Source of the DNA: Chloroflexota bacterium
GTDB taxonomy: Bacteria; Chloroflexota; Limnocylindria; Limnocylindrales; CSP1-4
Assembly: GCA_021790715.1 (NCBI GenBank)
Contig: JAJYGK010000024.1
Span: 1-9,622 of the forward strand
DNA length: 9,622 nt
Direction of reading: 5' to 3'
Under the pieces are notes generated by a model that saw only the letters and a program-made list of their open reading frames with translations, did no database searches and had not been told where the DNA came from. Both the position numbers and the translations under genes were made by a program. Of the stretch, positions 1-6,662 are shown in pieces; within the stretch, counting starts at the first letter, position 1; each line of letters opens with the position of its first letter.

Positions 1-10
1 AGGGCGGCCG

Positions 11-847
11 ATGCGCCTGCGCGCCATCGCCTGCGAGGTGCTCGCCAGGCCGCTGTACCTGTCCGCCGCCCGCTCGCCCCACGTGGTCGACATCGAGCTG
101 CTCCAGCGCGGCCTGCACGACACGCCGGCCACCCTCCGCGTCCGGCTGCAGGCGGCGATCGACGCCGCGGCCACGGCCGATCCTCCGTACGACGCCACCG
201 TCCTGGGCTACGGCCTGTGCGGCGGCGCCGCGGCGGGCATCGCGGCCGCCGGCGTGCCGCTCGTCCTTCCCCGCGCGCACGACTGCATCACGCTCTTCCT
301 GGGGGGCCGCGCGCGCTACCAGGCGGAGTTCACGGCACATCCCGGCACGTACTGGTACGTGCCCGACTACGTGGAGCGCTCCGGCGCCGGGAGCGACCGG
401 ACGGGCCTGCTCGGGATCGGTGCCAGCTCCGACGACGACCTCCAGGCAGCCTATGCGGGCTACGTCGAACGGTACGGGAGGGACAACGCCGACTACCTCA
501 TGGAGGCGATGGGGGCCTGGCGCGCGCACTACGACCGGGCCGTCTTCATCGATACGGGGATCGGCGACGGCACCGAGGCGGAGGTGCGGGCCCGCGCCGA
601 GGCCGAGCGCCGGGGCTGGCGCTTCGAGCGGCTGGCGGGCGAGTTGCTGGCGGGCGAGCTGCTGCTGATTCGCCGGCTCCTGGCTGGCGGCTGGGGGGAC
701 GACTTCCTGGTCCTCCGGCCCGGTCAGCGCCTGGCGATGAGCCACGGCGACGACGTGATGTGCGCCCTCGACACGATCCCCTCCTCCGCTGGGCGCGGGA
801 CCATCGGCCCCGACGCATCGCGCCCCGAGGGCACAGGAACCGGGTAG
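11..847 (+). CDS. DUF1638 domain protein, corrinoid-methyltransferase associated
   Basis: A 278-residue protein that I recognise as DUF1638 from its short conserved stretches: an N-terminal ACEVL (Cys8), YGLCGG (Cys70), the RAHDC motif (His90, Asp91, Cys92) and the following TLFLG, then a GTYWYVPDY segment near residue 112. The conserved Cys and His residues suggest metal or cofactor binding, but no reaction has been firmly assigned to the family. No signal peptide or membrane segment is visible, so it should be cytoplasmic. Members of this family are commonly found beside corrinoid proteins, MttB-like methyltransferases and corrinoid reductive activators, and here an activator gene starts 4 bases downstream, so the two are almost certainly co-transcribed. 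The start is the ATG ten bases from the window edge, preceded by a purine-rich AGGG; an upstream gene could overlap. The C-terminal half holds a five-residue tandem duplication (LAGEL). Family call is firm; function is unknown. Confidence 0.82.
   Translation: MRLRAIACEVLARPLYLSAARSPHVVDIELLQRGLHDTPATLRVRLQAAIDAAATADPPYDATVLGYGLCGGAAAGIAAAGVPLVLPRAHDCITLFLGGRARYQAEFTAHPGTYWYVPDYVERSGAGSDRTGLLGIGASSDDDLQAAYAGYVERYGRDNADYLMEAMGAWRAHYDRAVFIDTGIGDGTEAEVRARAEAERRGWRFERLAGELLAGELLLIRRLLAGGWGDDFLVLRPGQRLAMSHGDDVMCALDTIPSSAGRGTIGPDASRPEGTGTG
632..661 (+). repeat. 15-bp tandem duplication inside the DUF1638 gene
   Basis: Two adjacent 15-base units (632-646 and 647-661) differ at one position and encode LAGEL twice. 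The unit keeps the reading frame, so it lengthens a helix-like segment by five residues without breaking the gene. It looks like a small slippage duplication. Confidence 0.75.
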
Positions 848-851
848 CAGC

Positions 852-2486
852 ATGGCCGACCTCGTCTACGACGCCCGTCGCCAGAGCCTCGCGGCCGGCC
901 GCTCGCTCTTCGAGCAGGCCGACGAGCTGGCCGTGGCCGTGCCGGCCTCGTGCCGCCGCACCGGTCGCTGCCGGGAGTGCGTCGTCCAGGTGGTGCGGGG
1001 CGCCGAGTCGCTGTCGCCCCGGACCGACGTCGAGGCGTTCCTGCCGGCCGGCTTCCGCCTGGCCTGCCAGGCGATCGTCGAGCGGACCGACCGGGACGTC
1101 GAGTTCGCCATCCTGCGGCGGCGCCTGCGCATCCTGACGTCGGCGCAGGACGAGGCCGGCGCGCCGGCAGACCTCGATCCCGCCGTGTCCCGCGACGGCG
1201 ACGTCGTCCACTGCGACGGCGAGCCGCTCGGCCGGGCGGGCGGGCGGCTGCTGGGCCTCGCGGTCGACGTCGGCACGACGACGGTCGTGGCCGAGGTCGT
1301 CGACCTCGAATCGGGACGCCCGGTTGCCGCCGTCGCGTTCGAGAACCCGCAGCGGTTCGGCGGCAGCGACGTGATGAGCCGCATCGCCTACGAGGCGGAG
1401 CGCCCGGGGCTGCTGCGGCAGTCGCTGCGGCGCGCGCTCAACCGCGAGCTGGCGGCGGCCTACCGCACCCTCGGGTTCGACCGCCACGACGTGTACGAGG
1501 CGGTCATCGTCGGCAACCCCACGATGCGGGACCTCTTCTTCGGCGTGGACGTGGCGCCGCTCGGCCACGCGCCGTTCCGCTCGCTGAGCGAGGTCGCGGC
1601 GGCGGAGGGCCGGGCGAGAGGCACCGGCCTGGTCCGCCGGGCGCACGAGCTCGGGCTCCTCATCCACCCGCAGGGTCGCGTCGTCGGCGCCCCGCTCGTC
1701 GCGTGCCACGTCGGCGCGGACACGGCCGCCGACCTGGTCGCCACCGACTTCGCCGCCCGGTCCGGGGTCTCGCTGCTGGTCGACATCGGCACGAACACCG
1801 AGCTCGTGATCGGCGACGGGCGCCGGTTCCTGGCGGCCTCGAGCCCCGCCGGCCCGGCATTCGAGGGCGGCGGCGTGAGCCACGGCATGGCCGGCGCGGA
1901 CGGCGCGGTCGAGTCCGTGTGGCGGGTCGACGGCGGCTTCGGCTACCGGACGATCGGCGATCAGCCGCCCGAGGGGCTCTGCGGGTCCGGGCTGGTCGAT
2001 CTCCTCGCCGAGTCCGTGCGGGCGGGCCTGCTGCTTTCCAACACGCGGCTGGCGGGCTCGGCGTCCGCGATCGAGCTCGTGCCGGAGCGCGGGATCGAGC
2101 TGACGCGCGGCGACGTGAGCGCGCTGGCACAGGCCAAGGCCGCCAACGCGTGCGGGCAGCAGATCCTGATGCGGCGGCTCGGCGTCCCGCCGGAGCGGGT
2201 GGATCGCGTCTTCCTCGCCGGCGCGTTCGCGAACGCCCTGGACGTGCGCAACGCGATCGCCATCGGGCTGCTCCCGCCCGTCGCCGTCGAGCGGGTCGAG
2301 CGCGTCGGCAACGCGGCGATCCGCGGCGCGCGCGCGCTGCTGCTGTCACGCCGCCGGCGCGAGGAGCTCGAGCGGATGCTGGCCCGCGTCGAGCACGTCG
2401 CGCTCGAGGCCGAGCCCGACTTCTTCGATCTCTTCGTCGACGGGTGCCGGTTCGACCCGGTCGAGGCCGGCGGAGCGCCGGCGTAG
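852..2486 (+). CDS. Corrinoid activation protein: [2Fe-2S] ferredoxin plus ASKHA (DUF4445) domain
   Basis: This 544-residue protein belongs to the RACE/RamA-like reductive activators. These use ATP and a low-potential electron to return inactive cob(II)alamin on a corrinoid protein to cob(I)alamin so that methyl transfer can restart. Residues 1-85 are a ferredoxin-type domain with Cys34, Cys40, Cys43 and Cys72 in the expected C-x5-C-x2-C...C spacing for a [2Fe-2S] cluster. From about residue 134 comes the ASKHA ATPase-like fold: a first phosphate loop DVGTTT (Asp139), NPQRFGGSDVMSRI, VGNPTM, a second phosphate loop DIGTNTEL near 310, GLCGSGLVD near 375, AKAANACGQ near 430 and LAGAFAN near 455. 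All core motifs look intact. The start is the ATG 4 bases after the upstream stop; an AGGA lies 13 bases before it. It pairs with the DUF1638 gene, and its corrinoid-protein partner must be elsewhere, most likely just left of the window. Family call is strong; the exact partner is unknown. Confidence 0.9.
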   Translation: MADLVYDARRQSLAAGRSLFEQADELAVAVPASCRRTGRCRECVVQVVRGAESLSPRTDVEAFLPAGFRLACQAIVERTDRDVEFAILRRRLRILTSAQDEAGAPADLDPAVSRDGDVVHCDGEPLGRAGGRLLGLAVDVGTTTVVAEVVDLESGRPVAAVAFENPQRFGGSDVMSRIAYEAERPGLLRQSLRRALNRELAAAYRTLGFDRHDVYEAVIVGNPTMRDLFFGVDVAPLGHAPFRSLSEVAAAEGRARGTGLVRRAHELGLLIHPQGRVVGAPLVACHVGADTAADLVATDFAARSGVSLLVDIGTNTELVIGDGRRFLAASSPAGPAFEGGGVSHGMAGADGAVESVWRVDGGFGYRTIGDQPPEGLCGSGLVDLLAESVRAGLLLSNTRLAGSASAIELVPERGIELTRGDVSALAQAKAANACGQQILMRRLGVPPERVDRVFLAGAFANALDVRNAIAIGLLPPVAVERVERVGNAAIRGARALLLSRRRREELERMLARVEHVALEAEPDFFDLFVDGCRFDPVEAGGAPA

Positions 2487-2518
2487 GCTCCCGCGGTTCA
2501 GCGCTCGTCAGCGCCATC

Positions 2519-2542
2519 CGCCGGCGTGATCACCTGCCGGCG
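2519..2542. terminator. Candidate bidirectional terminator hairpin between convergent genes
   Basis: A perfect 7-base GC-only inverted repeat (CGCCGGC at 2519-2525, GCCGGCG at 2536-2542) encloses a 10-base loop containing the palindrome GTGATCAC. It sits in the 76-base gap between the ends of two converging genes, 33 bases past one stop and 20 past the other, where a shared terminator is expected. There is no U-tract on either side, so intrinsic termination is uncertain; high-GC genomes often have such hairpins without a U-run. Confidence 0.4.
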
Positions 2543-2562
2543 CGCCCGTCCCAGCCGGAGGC

Positions 2563-3492
2563 TCAACCCTCGTCGGTCCTGGCCGCCAGCGCGTCGGCGA
2601 TCGCCCGGACGTGCGCGGGCGAGCCGCCGCAGCACACCCCGACGATCCGTGCGCCCGCGTCGAGCATCCGGCCGGCAGCATGGCCGAGGTCCTCGGGCGT
2701 CTCGGGGTAGACGGTCGTGCCCCCTTCGAGTCGCGGCACGCCGGCGTTCGGCTTCCCGATCAGCGGCAGGTCCGGGGCGACCCGGTGCATCGCCTCGATG
2801 GCGGCTTCGGCCTCGGGGGTGCCCGTCCCGCAGTTCGCGCCGGCCGCGGCCACCCCCAGCTCCAGCAGGACGCGCGCCGCCTGCTCGGGCCGGACGCCCA
2901 TCACGGTCGCGACGCGCGCGCCGAAGGACAGCGTGGCGACGACCGGGAGCCCGGGTGCGCCCCGGCGGGCCCCCTCGACGGCCGCGCGGACCTCCTCGAG
3001 GTCGCTCATCGTCTCGATCCACAGCACGTCGACCCCGCCCGCCGCCAGCGCTGCCGCCTGCCGTTCGAAGGCCGCTGCCGCCGTCACCGGCGTCAGCGAG
3101 CCGAGGGGCTCCATCAGTGCGCCGGTCGGGCCCATCGATCCCGCCACCAGGATCTCCGGCCCTGCCGCCTCGCGCGCGATCTCGGCGGCCCGCCGGTTGA
3201 TCTCGTCGGCGCGTTCGGCGAGCCCGTGGGCCTCGAGCCGGATCGGATTTCCGCCGAAGGTGTCGGTGAGGATCAGCTCGGCGCCGGCCTCGACGTAGCC
3301 GCGGTGCACGGCGCGCAGCGTCGTCTGCCCGTCGGGATCGAGCACCAGCCGCTCGGGAGGCCCCGGCGGGATCCCGAGCTCGGCGAGCCGGGTGCCCATC
3401 GGGCCGTCCGCGGCGATCGGCCGGCCGCGGGCCAGGATCGAGAGAAAGCGGTCCTGATTCGGTGACGTGGCGGACCTCCGGCATGGGAGCAA
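2563..3492 (-). CDS. Homocysteine S-methyltransferase (Zn-dependent, BHMT/MetH N-domain type)
   Basis: A 309-residue single-domain protein of the Hcy methyltransferase family, a TIM barrel that transfers a methyl group to the thiol of homocysteine to make methionine. Visible hallmarks are DGPMGTRL (29-36), LILTDTFGGNPIRL (73-86), AGSMGPTG (117-124), LWIETMSDLEE (157-167) and the three zinc ligands: Cys221 in GANCGTG and Cys287-Cys288 in VCCGGSP. No cobalamin-binding or folate-binding domain is attached, so the methyl donor is either a small molecule (betaine or S-methylmethionine in known single-domain relatives) or a separate methyl-corrinoid protein. It converges on a corrinoid-activator gene, which makes the second option worth testing. 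The start is unsettled: the longest frame begins at a TTG (3492) with no Shine-Dalgarno, while a perfect GGAGGT at 3479-3474 lies inside that frame and points to an in-frame ACG at 3468-3466. Either way the catalytic domain is complete. Donor specificity cannot be read from the sequence. Confidence 0.88.
   Translation of the reverse strand: MLPCRRSATSPNQDRFLSILARGRPIAADGPMGTRLAELGIPPGPPERLVLDPDGQTTLRAVHRGYVEAGAELILTDTFGGNPIRLEAHGLAERADEINRRAAEIAREAAGPEILVAGSMGPTGALMEPLGSLTPVTAAAAFERQAAALAAGGVDVLWIETMSDLEEVRAAVEGARRGAPGLPVVATLSFGARVATVMGVRPEQAARVLLELGVAAAGANCGTGTPEAEAAIEAMHRVAPDLPLIGKPNAGVPRLEGGTTVYPETPEDLGHAAGRMLDAGARIVGVCCGGSPAHVRAIADALAARTDEG
3474..3479 (-). promoter_or_regulatory. Perfect Shine-Dalgarno GGAGGT within the annotated homocysteine methyltransferase N-terminus
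   Basis: Read on the minus strand, GGAGGT lies five bases before an in-frame ACG (3468-3466). No ATG, GTG or TTG in the gene's frame follows it at a usable distance. An ATG in another frame at 3484 lies upstream of it. It matters because it suggests that the true start is downstream of the TTG chosen by length, giving a protein about eight residues shorter. Confidence 0.4.
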
Positions 3493-3513
3493 GCCGGCGC
3501 AGGCGACTGGGGG

Positions 3514-3533
3514 GACCGGGCGCCGGACCGGTC
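3514..3533. other. Inverted repeat between the SnoaL-like and homocysteine methyltransferase genes
   Basis: A perfect 6-base stem (GACCGG at 3514-3519, CCGGTC at 3528-3533) with an 8-base loop lies in the 113-base gap between two minus-strand genes, just ahead of the methyltransferase start. It could be a weak terminator for the upstream gene or a leader structure. It is short and GC-rich, so chance is a real possibility in this composition. The rest of the gap shows no recognisable promoter. Confidence 0.25.
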
Positions 3534-3605
3534 GCCCACATCATGGGGGATTCGGGAGCCACCGCGAGCGTCGTTCCGGCGACGCGCGGGCCGGTTCGTC
3601 GGGCA

Positions 3606-4046
3606 CTACGCGGTGCCCAGCAGCCACTCGTCCTCTTCCGGGCAGGGTTCCGTCGTGCAGGTGCCGTCCAGGCGTACCTCGCCGGCGAGTCGACCGTCGC
3701 GGATCCGCCAGATCCCCAGGCGGTCCCACGAGAGCGCCGACCCGTCCGGCTCGTGGCCGTGCCACGGCGTGCCGTTGAGGTGACCCGCCAGGCGGATCCG
3801 GAACGCCACCCGGTCATCCTCGAAGACCGCGTCCAGCAGGCAGGCGCGGACGTCCGGCAGGGCGGCACGGACCTCGCGCAGCTCCTCCAGCAGGGCGTAG
3901 CGGCCCTCGAGGCGCGGCCCGCCCGGGCCCGAGGCGTCCTCGCAGCAGAAATCCTCGGTCACGAGCCCGACGACCGCGTCCAGCCTGCCCGCGTTGGAGG
4001 CGGTCAGGAACCGCTGCACGAGGTCCCGGTTGGCGTTGGCGCTCAC
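3606..4046 (-). CDS. SnoaL-like / NTF2-fold protein
   Basis: A 146-residue protein resembling SnoaL-like polyketide cyclase/ester cyclase family members of the NTF2-like fold. The pattern is typical: an N-terminal helix NRDLVQRFLTASNAG (6-20) followed by LDAVVGLVTEDF, then a central segment (LPDVRACLLDAVFEDDRVAFRIRLAG), a GTPWHGHEPDG turn, and a final strand pair (RLGIWRIRDGRLAGEVRLDG). The fold binds small molecules or acts as an isomerase, cyclase or hydrolase in different relatives, so no substrate can be named. No export signal is visible. I chose the GTG at 4046 because a GAGGG (minus strand, 4058-4054) lies seven bases upstream and because family similarity begins right there. The same frame stays open to an upstream start at 4358, but that stretch is low in protein-like character and overlaps the tandem repeat. 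It is transcribed away from the sdh operon and appears to be a stand-alone gene, possibly read through to the methyltransferase downstream. Confidence 0.72.
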   Translation of the reverse strand: MSANANRDLVQRFLTASNAGRLDAVVGLVTEDFCCEDASGPGGPRLEGRYALLEELREVRAALPDVRACLLDAVFEDDRVAFRIRLAGHLNGTPWHGHEPDGSALSWDRLGIWRIRDGRLAGEVRLDGTCTTEPCPEEDEWLLGTA

Positions 4047-4486
4047 GGCACGACCCTCACCGTCACGCGCGTGCGGCGCTTCGTCCCGGCCGAGGCAACC
4101 GCACCGATCCCAGACGACCGTGACAGCATGTGTGCCGACCCGGTCCGTCCGCCAGTGCCATTGGTCGGCGCGGGGACGGTTTGACGGACGGCCGCGCAGC
4201 CCGCCGGTGTCGCAACGGCTCCATCGGCCACCGATCGCGCCCGACACCCGATCACCCGACAGGCTCGATCGCCCGATCACCCGACAGGCTCGATCGCCCG
4301 ACGATCCCGATCCCGCCCGGCGCGGGCCTAAAGCACGGTGATCCGAGCCACTCGGCACTCGCCCGCCCCGGCGCCGCTCTGGTACGCCACGGACCGGGAA
4401 GGCCGGCAGGCCGTCCGCCCTGACGGCAGCCCAACCGAGTGTCAGCCCGACCGATCGCCGGACCCCCGCCGGCAGCGAGGTCTTCG
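4047..4486. other. 440-bp divergent intergenic region
   Basis: No convincing gene lies here on either strand; the open frames that cross it do not look like protein and arise from high GC. It must hold the promoters of the SnoaL-like gene (leftwards) and of the sdh operon (rightwards), but I could not find a well-spaced -35/-10 pair for either. It contains a 25-base tandem repeat (4247-4301) and, close to the sdhA ribosome site, a short hairpin (GCCGG at 4457-4461 pairing with CCGGC at 4469-4473, 7-base loop). Confidence 0.6.
4247..4301. repeat. 25-bp perfect tandem direct repeat upstream of sdhA
   Basis: Two identical 25-base units occupy 4247-4271 and 4272-4296, followed by the first five bases of a third copy. 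Each unit carries CGATC near its left end and GATCG at its right end, an inverted pair separated by 13 bases (4249-4253 and 4267-4271 in the first copy), so each copy could be a dyad operator or a small hairpin. The array lies about 190 bases before the sdhA start in the divergent promoter region. It could equally be a simple slippage repeat. Confidence 0.8.
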
Positions 4487-6202
4487 ATGGACCGCGAGTT
4501 CACGCACGACGTGCTCATCCTCGGGGCAGGCCTCGCCGGCCTGCGCGCCGCGGTCGAGATCTCGCGGCGGCTGGACGGTCGCGTCGACATCGGCATCGTC
4601 TCGAAAGTGCAGCTGATGCGCGCCCATTCGGTCTGCGCCGAGGGCGGCACGGCCGCCGTCCTGCGCACGGACCTCGGCGACTCGCGCGACCTGCACGCGT
4701 GGGACACCGTCAAGGGCGCCGACTTCCTGGCCGACCAGGACGTGGTCCGGACGTTCGTCGACGCGATCCCGACCGAGATCTACCAGCTCGACCACTGGGG
4801 CATCCCCTGGACCCGGGACGGGGACGGCTACATCGCGCAGCGGCCGTTCGGCGGACACAGCTACCCGCGCGCGACGCTTGCGGCCGACAAGACCGGCTTC
4901 TTCGAGATGCAGACGCTGTACGACCAGCTGCAGCGGTACCGCACCTTCACGCGCTACGACGAGCTCTTCATCACCGACATCCTCGTGGAGGGCGGGGCCT
5001 TCGCCGGGCTCGTCGGCCTGGATCTGACATCGGGCGAGACGGTCGCGCTGCGGGGGAAGGCGCTGCTGATCGCGTCCGGTGGCGGCGGCACGCTCTACGG
5101 GTTCACGACGTACTCGCAGACGGTGACCGGCGACGGGATGGCGATGGCGTGGCGGGCCGGACTGCCGCTGGAGGACATGGAGTTCCTCCAGTTCCACCCG
5201 ACCGGGCTCGTTCCCAGCGGCATCCTCATGACCGAGGCCTGCCGGGGCGAGGGCGGGTACCTGCGCAACAGCCTGGGCGAGCGGTTCATGGCGAACTACG
5301 CGCCGAAGCTCATGGAGCTCGCGCCGCGGGACATGGTCTCGCGGGCCGAGACCGAGGAGATCCTCGCCGGACGCGGCTTCCGCACGCCGGATGGCCAGGA
5401 CTACCTCCAGCTCGACCTCACCCACCTCGGCGCGGACCGGATCAACACCCGCCTGCCGCTCATCCGCGAGGTGACGATCAAGTTCCTGGGGCTGGATCCG
5501 ATCACGACACCCATCCCGATCCGGCCCGTCGCGCACTACTCGATGGGCGGCATCGAGACCGACATCGAGGGCCGCACGCGCGTCCCCGGGATCTGGGCCG
5601 CGGGCGAGGCGGCCTGCGTCTCGCTCCACGGCGCGAACCGGCTCGGCTCGAACTCCACCGCCGAGTGCCTCGTGTGGGGCGCGATCACGGGCGGCGAGAT
5701 CTCGGCAGCGCTGCCCGGGCTTGGCGGCGCGGTCCCGCTCCCGGCCGCGGGGATCGAGGCCGCCGAGGCGCGCGTGGCGCAGATGCTGGCGCGCGAGGGA
5801 GACGAGAACCTGTACGCGCTGCGGCGCGAGCTGCGCTCGACGATGGACGCGCACGTCGGCGTGTTCCGCACCGGCGACGACCTGGAGACCGCCCTCGGTC
5901 GAATTCGCGAACTGCGGCAGCGGGCGGAACGGGCGCCGGTCCGGGACAAGTCGCGCGTGTACAACACGAACCTCGTCCACGCCCTCGAGCTCGCCAACCT
6001 CCTCGACCTGGCCGAGGTCACGGTGATGGGGGCGCTCGCCCGCCGGGAGTCGCGCGGCGCCCACGCGCGTCGCGATTTCCCGTCACGCGACGACGCGAAC
6101 TGGCTCAGGCACACGCTGGCGTACCGCTCGCCGGCGGGGCCGCAACTCGAGTACAAGCCGGTGACCATCGACACGTGGGAGCCGGTCGAGCGCAAGTACT
6201 AG
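4487..6202 (+). CDS. sdhA: Succinate dehydrogenase / fumarate reductase flavoprotein subunit
   Basis: A 571-residue FAD subunit of complex II, which interconverts succinate and fumarate on the cytoplasmic face of the membrane and passes electrons to SdhB. The dinucleotide loop GAGLAGLRAA starts at residue 13. His47 in RAHSVCAEGG is the expected site of covalent FAD attachment. Substrate-site residues are all present: His237 (HPTG), the TEACRGEGG block, Arg281 (PRDMVSRA), His350 (RPVAHYSMGG) and Arg385 (GANRLGSNS). The AEGG wording around the FAD histidine and the overall pattern resemble E. coli FrdA more than SdhA, but direction cannot be decided from this. Length is near that of the family (about 590-600). 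The start is the ATG at 4487, with GAGG at 4477-4480 six bases upstream; an in-frame GTG at 4439 would add 16 non-conserved residues. It leads the sdhA-C-D-B cluster, and its stop is 16 bases before sdhC. Confidence 0.95.
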   Translation: MDREFTHDVLILGAGLAGLRAAVEISRRLDGRVDIGIVSKVQLMRAHSVCAEGGTAAVLRTDLGDSRDLHAWDTVKGADFLADQDVVRTFVDAIPTEIYQLDHWGIPWTRDGDGYIAQRPFGGHSYPRATLAADKTGFFEMQTLYDQLQRYRTFTRYDELFITDILVEGGAFAGLVGLDLTSGETVALRGKALLIASGGGGTLYGFTTYSQTVTGDGMAMAWRAGLPLEDMEFLQFHPTGLVPSGILMTEACRGEGGYLRNSLGERFMANYAPKLMELAPRDMVSRAETEEILAGRGFRTPDGQDYLQLDLTHLGADRINTRLPLIREVTIKFLGLDPITTPIPIRPVAHYSMGGIETDIEGRTRVPGIWAAGEAACVSLHGANRLGSNSTAECLVWGAITGGEISAALPGLGGAVPLPAAGIEAAEARVAQMLAREGDENLYALRRELRSTMDAHVGVFRTGDDLETALGRIRELRQRAERAPVRDKSRVYNTNLVHALELANLLDLAEVTVMGALARRESRGAHARRDFPSRDDANWLRHTLAYRSPAGPQLEYKPVTIDTWEPVERKY

Positions 6203-6206
6203 CCGC

Positions 6207-6212
6207 GGAGGT
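6207..6212 (+). promoter_or_regulatory. Ribosome binding site of sdhC
   Basis: A full GGAGGT sits in the 16-base gap after the sdhA stop, six bases before the sdhC ATG at 6219, and fixes that start. Confidence 0.75.
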
Positions 6213-6218
6213 CGGTCC

Positions 6219-6653
6219 ATGCGATCGAGTGCACACCCGAACCGGCTGGGCATCCTGGGCTGGGTCGGCGGCGGGAGCTGGGGCTTCGAACGCTACATGT
6301 TCGCCCTCCACCGCGTCACCGGCCTGGGTCTGCTCGCCTACTTCCTCCTGCACATCTTCGTCACGTCCGCGCGTGCCCTGGGTCCGGGCGCATGGGACGG
6401 CGCGATGGCGCTCGTCTCGGGCCCGCTCTTCACCGTCGGCGAGTACCTGGTCTTCGCGGCCTTCGCGTTCCACGCGGTCAATGGCGTGCGCCTCGCCCTG
6501 ATCGAGCACGGGTTCGTCGTCGGCAGGCCGATCGAGCCCGTCTACCCGTATGCGACCTCGGTCGGCCGGCAGCGGCCGCTGGCGGTCGCGGTCATGGTGC
6601 TCGCCGCGGCGATCACCGTCTGGGGCGGCGTCGACTTCCTCACCGTGCGCTAG
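6219..6653 (+). CDS. sdhC: Succinate dehydrogenase cytochrome b-type membrane anchor, SdhC
   Basis: A 144-residue integral membrane protein with three hydrophobic segments at about 29-50, 70-95 and 118-140. The HRVTG signature (His31-Gly35) that opens the first helix is the classic mark of SdhC cytochrome b556-type subunits and lies near the quinone site in characterised enzymes. Further helix histidines are His45 (LLHIF) and His85 (FHAVNGVR). His85 and neighbours fit the heme ligand position seen in the family. The protein anchors the SdhAB catalytic pair to the membrane and, with SdhD, binds heme b and the quinone. The start ATG has a perfect ribosome site. The stop TAG at 6651-6653 runs into the ribosome site of sdhD, so the two anchors are probably translated together. 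The call is firm; the number of hemes is inferred only. Confidence 0.88.
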   Translation: MRSSAHPNRLGILGWVGGGSWGFERYMFALHRVTGLGLLAYFLLHIFVTSARALGPGAWDGAMALVSGPLFTVGEYLVFAAFAFHAVNGVRLALIEHGFVVGRPIEPVYPYATSVGRQRPLAVAVMVLAAAITVWGGVDFLTVR

Positions 6654-6657
6654 GAGG
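6653..6657 (+). promoter_or_regulatory. sdhD ribosome binding site overlapping the sdhC stop
   Basis: GGAGG at 6653-6657 shares its first G with the TAG stop of sdhC and is five bases before the sdhD ATG at 6663. This arrangement favours translational coupling and equal production of the two anchor subunits. Confidence 0.7.
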
Positions 6658-6662
6658 ACGAG

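Noticed and set aside
950..2710. Long open frames overlapping the corrinoid activator (950-2710 plus, 546-1883 minus, 1660-2517 minus)
   Set aside because: Their translations are Arg/Ala/Pro/Gly-rich with no family motifs, while the 852-2486 frame has clear ferredoxin and ASKHA motifs. They are products of high GC content.
3493..3605. SAM or cobalamin riboswitch in front of the homocysteine methyltransferase
   Set aside because: The 113-base gap holds only one short hairpin, too little for either aptamer, and no conserved cobalamin-box-like segment was recognised.
4181..4209. TTGACG at 4181-4186 as a -35 box for the sdh operon
   Set aside because: No -10-like hexamer is found 16-18 bases downstream; the sequence there is GC-only.
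4247..4301. Tandem repeat as a CRISPR array
   Set aside because: The two copies are directly adjacent with no spacer, and no cas gene is present.
4047..4358. N-terminal extension of the SnoaL-like protein to 4358
   Set aside because: The extra 104 residues are Arg/Gly/Ser-rich, unrelated to the family and cross the tandem repeat; a GTG with a ribosome site at 4046 coincides with the beginning of family similarity.
4442..6064. 540-codon open frame antisense to sdhA
   Set aside because: It has low-complexity Arg/Val/Glu composition and no recognisable domain, and it lies fully inside a gene with all catalytic residues intact.
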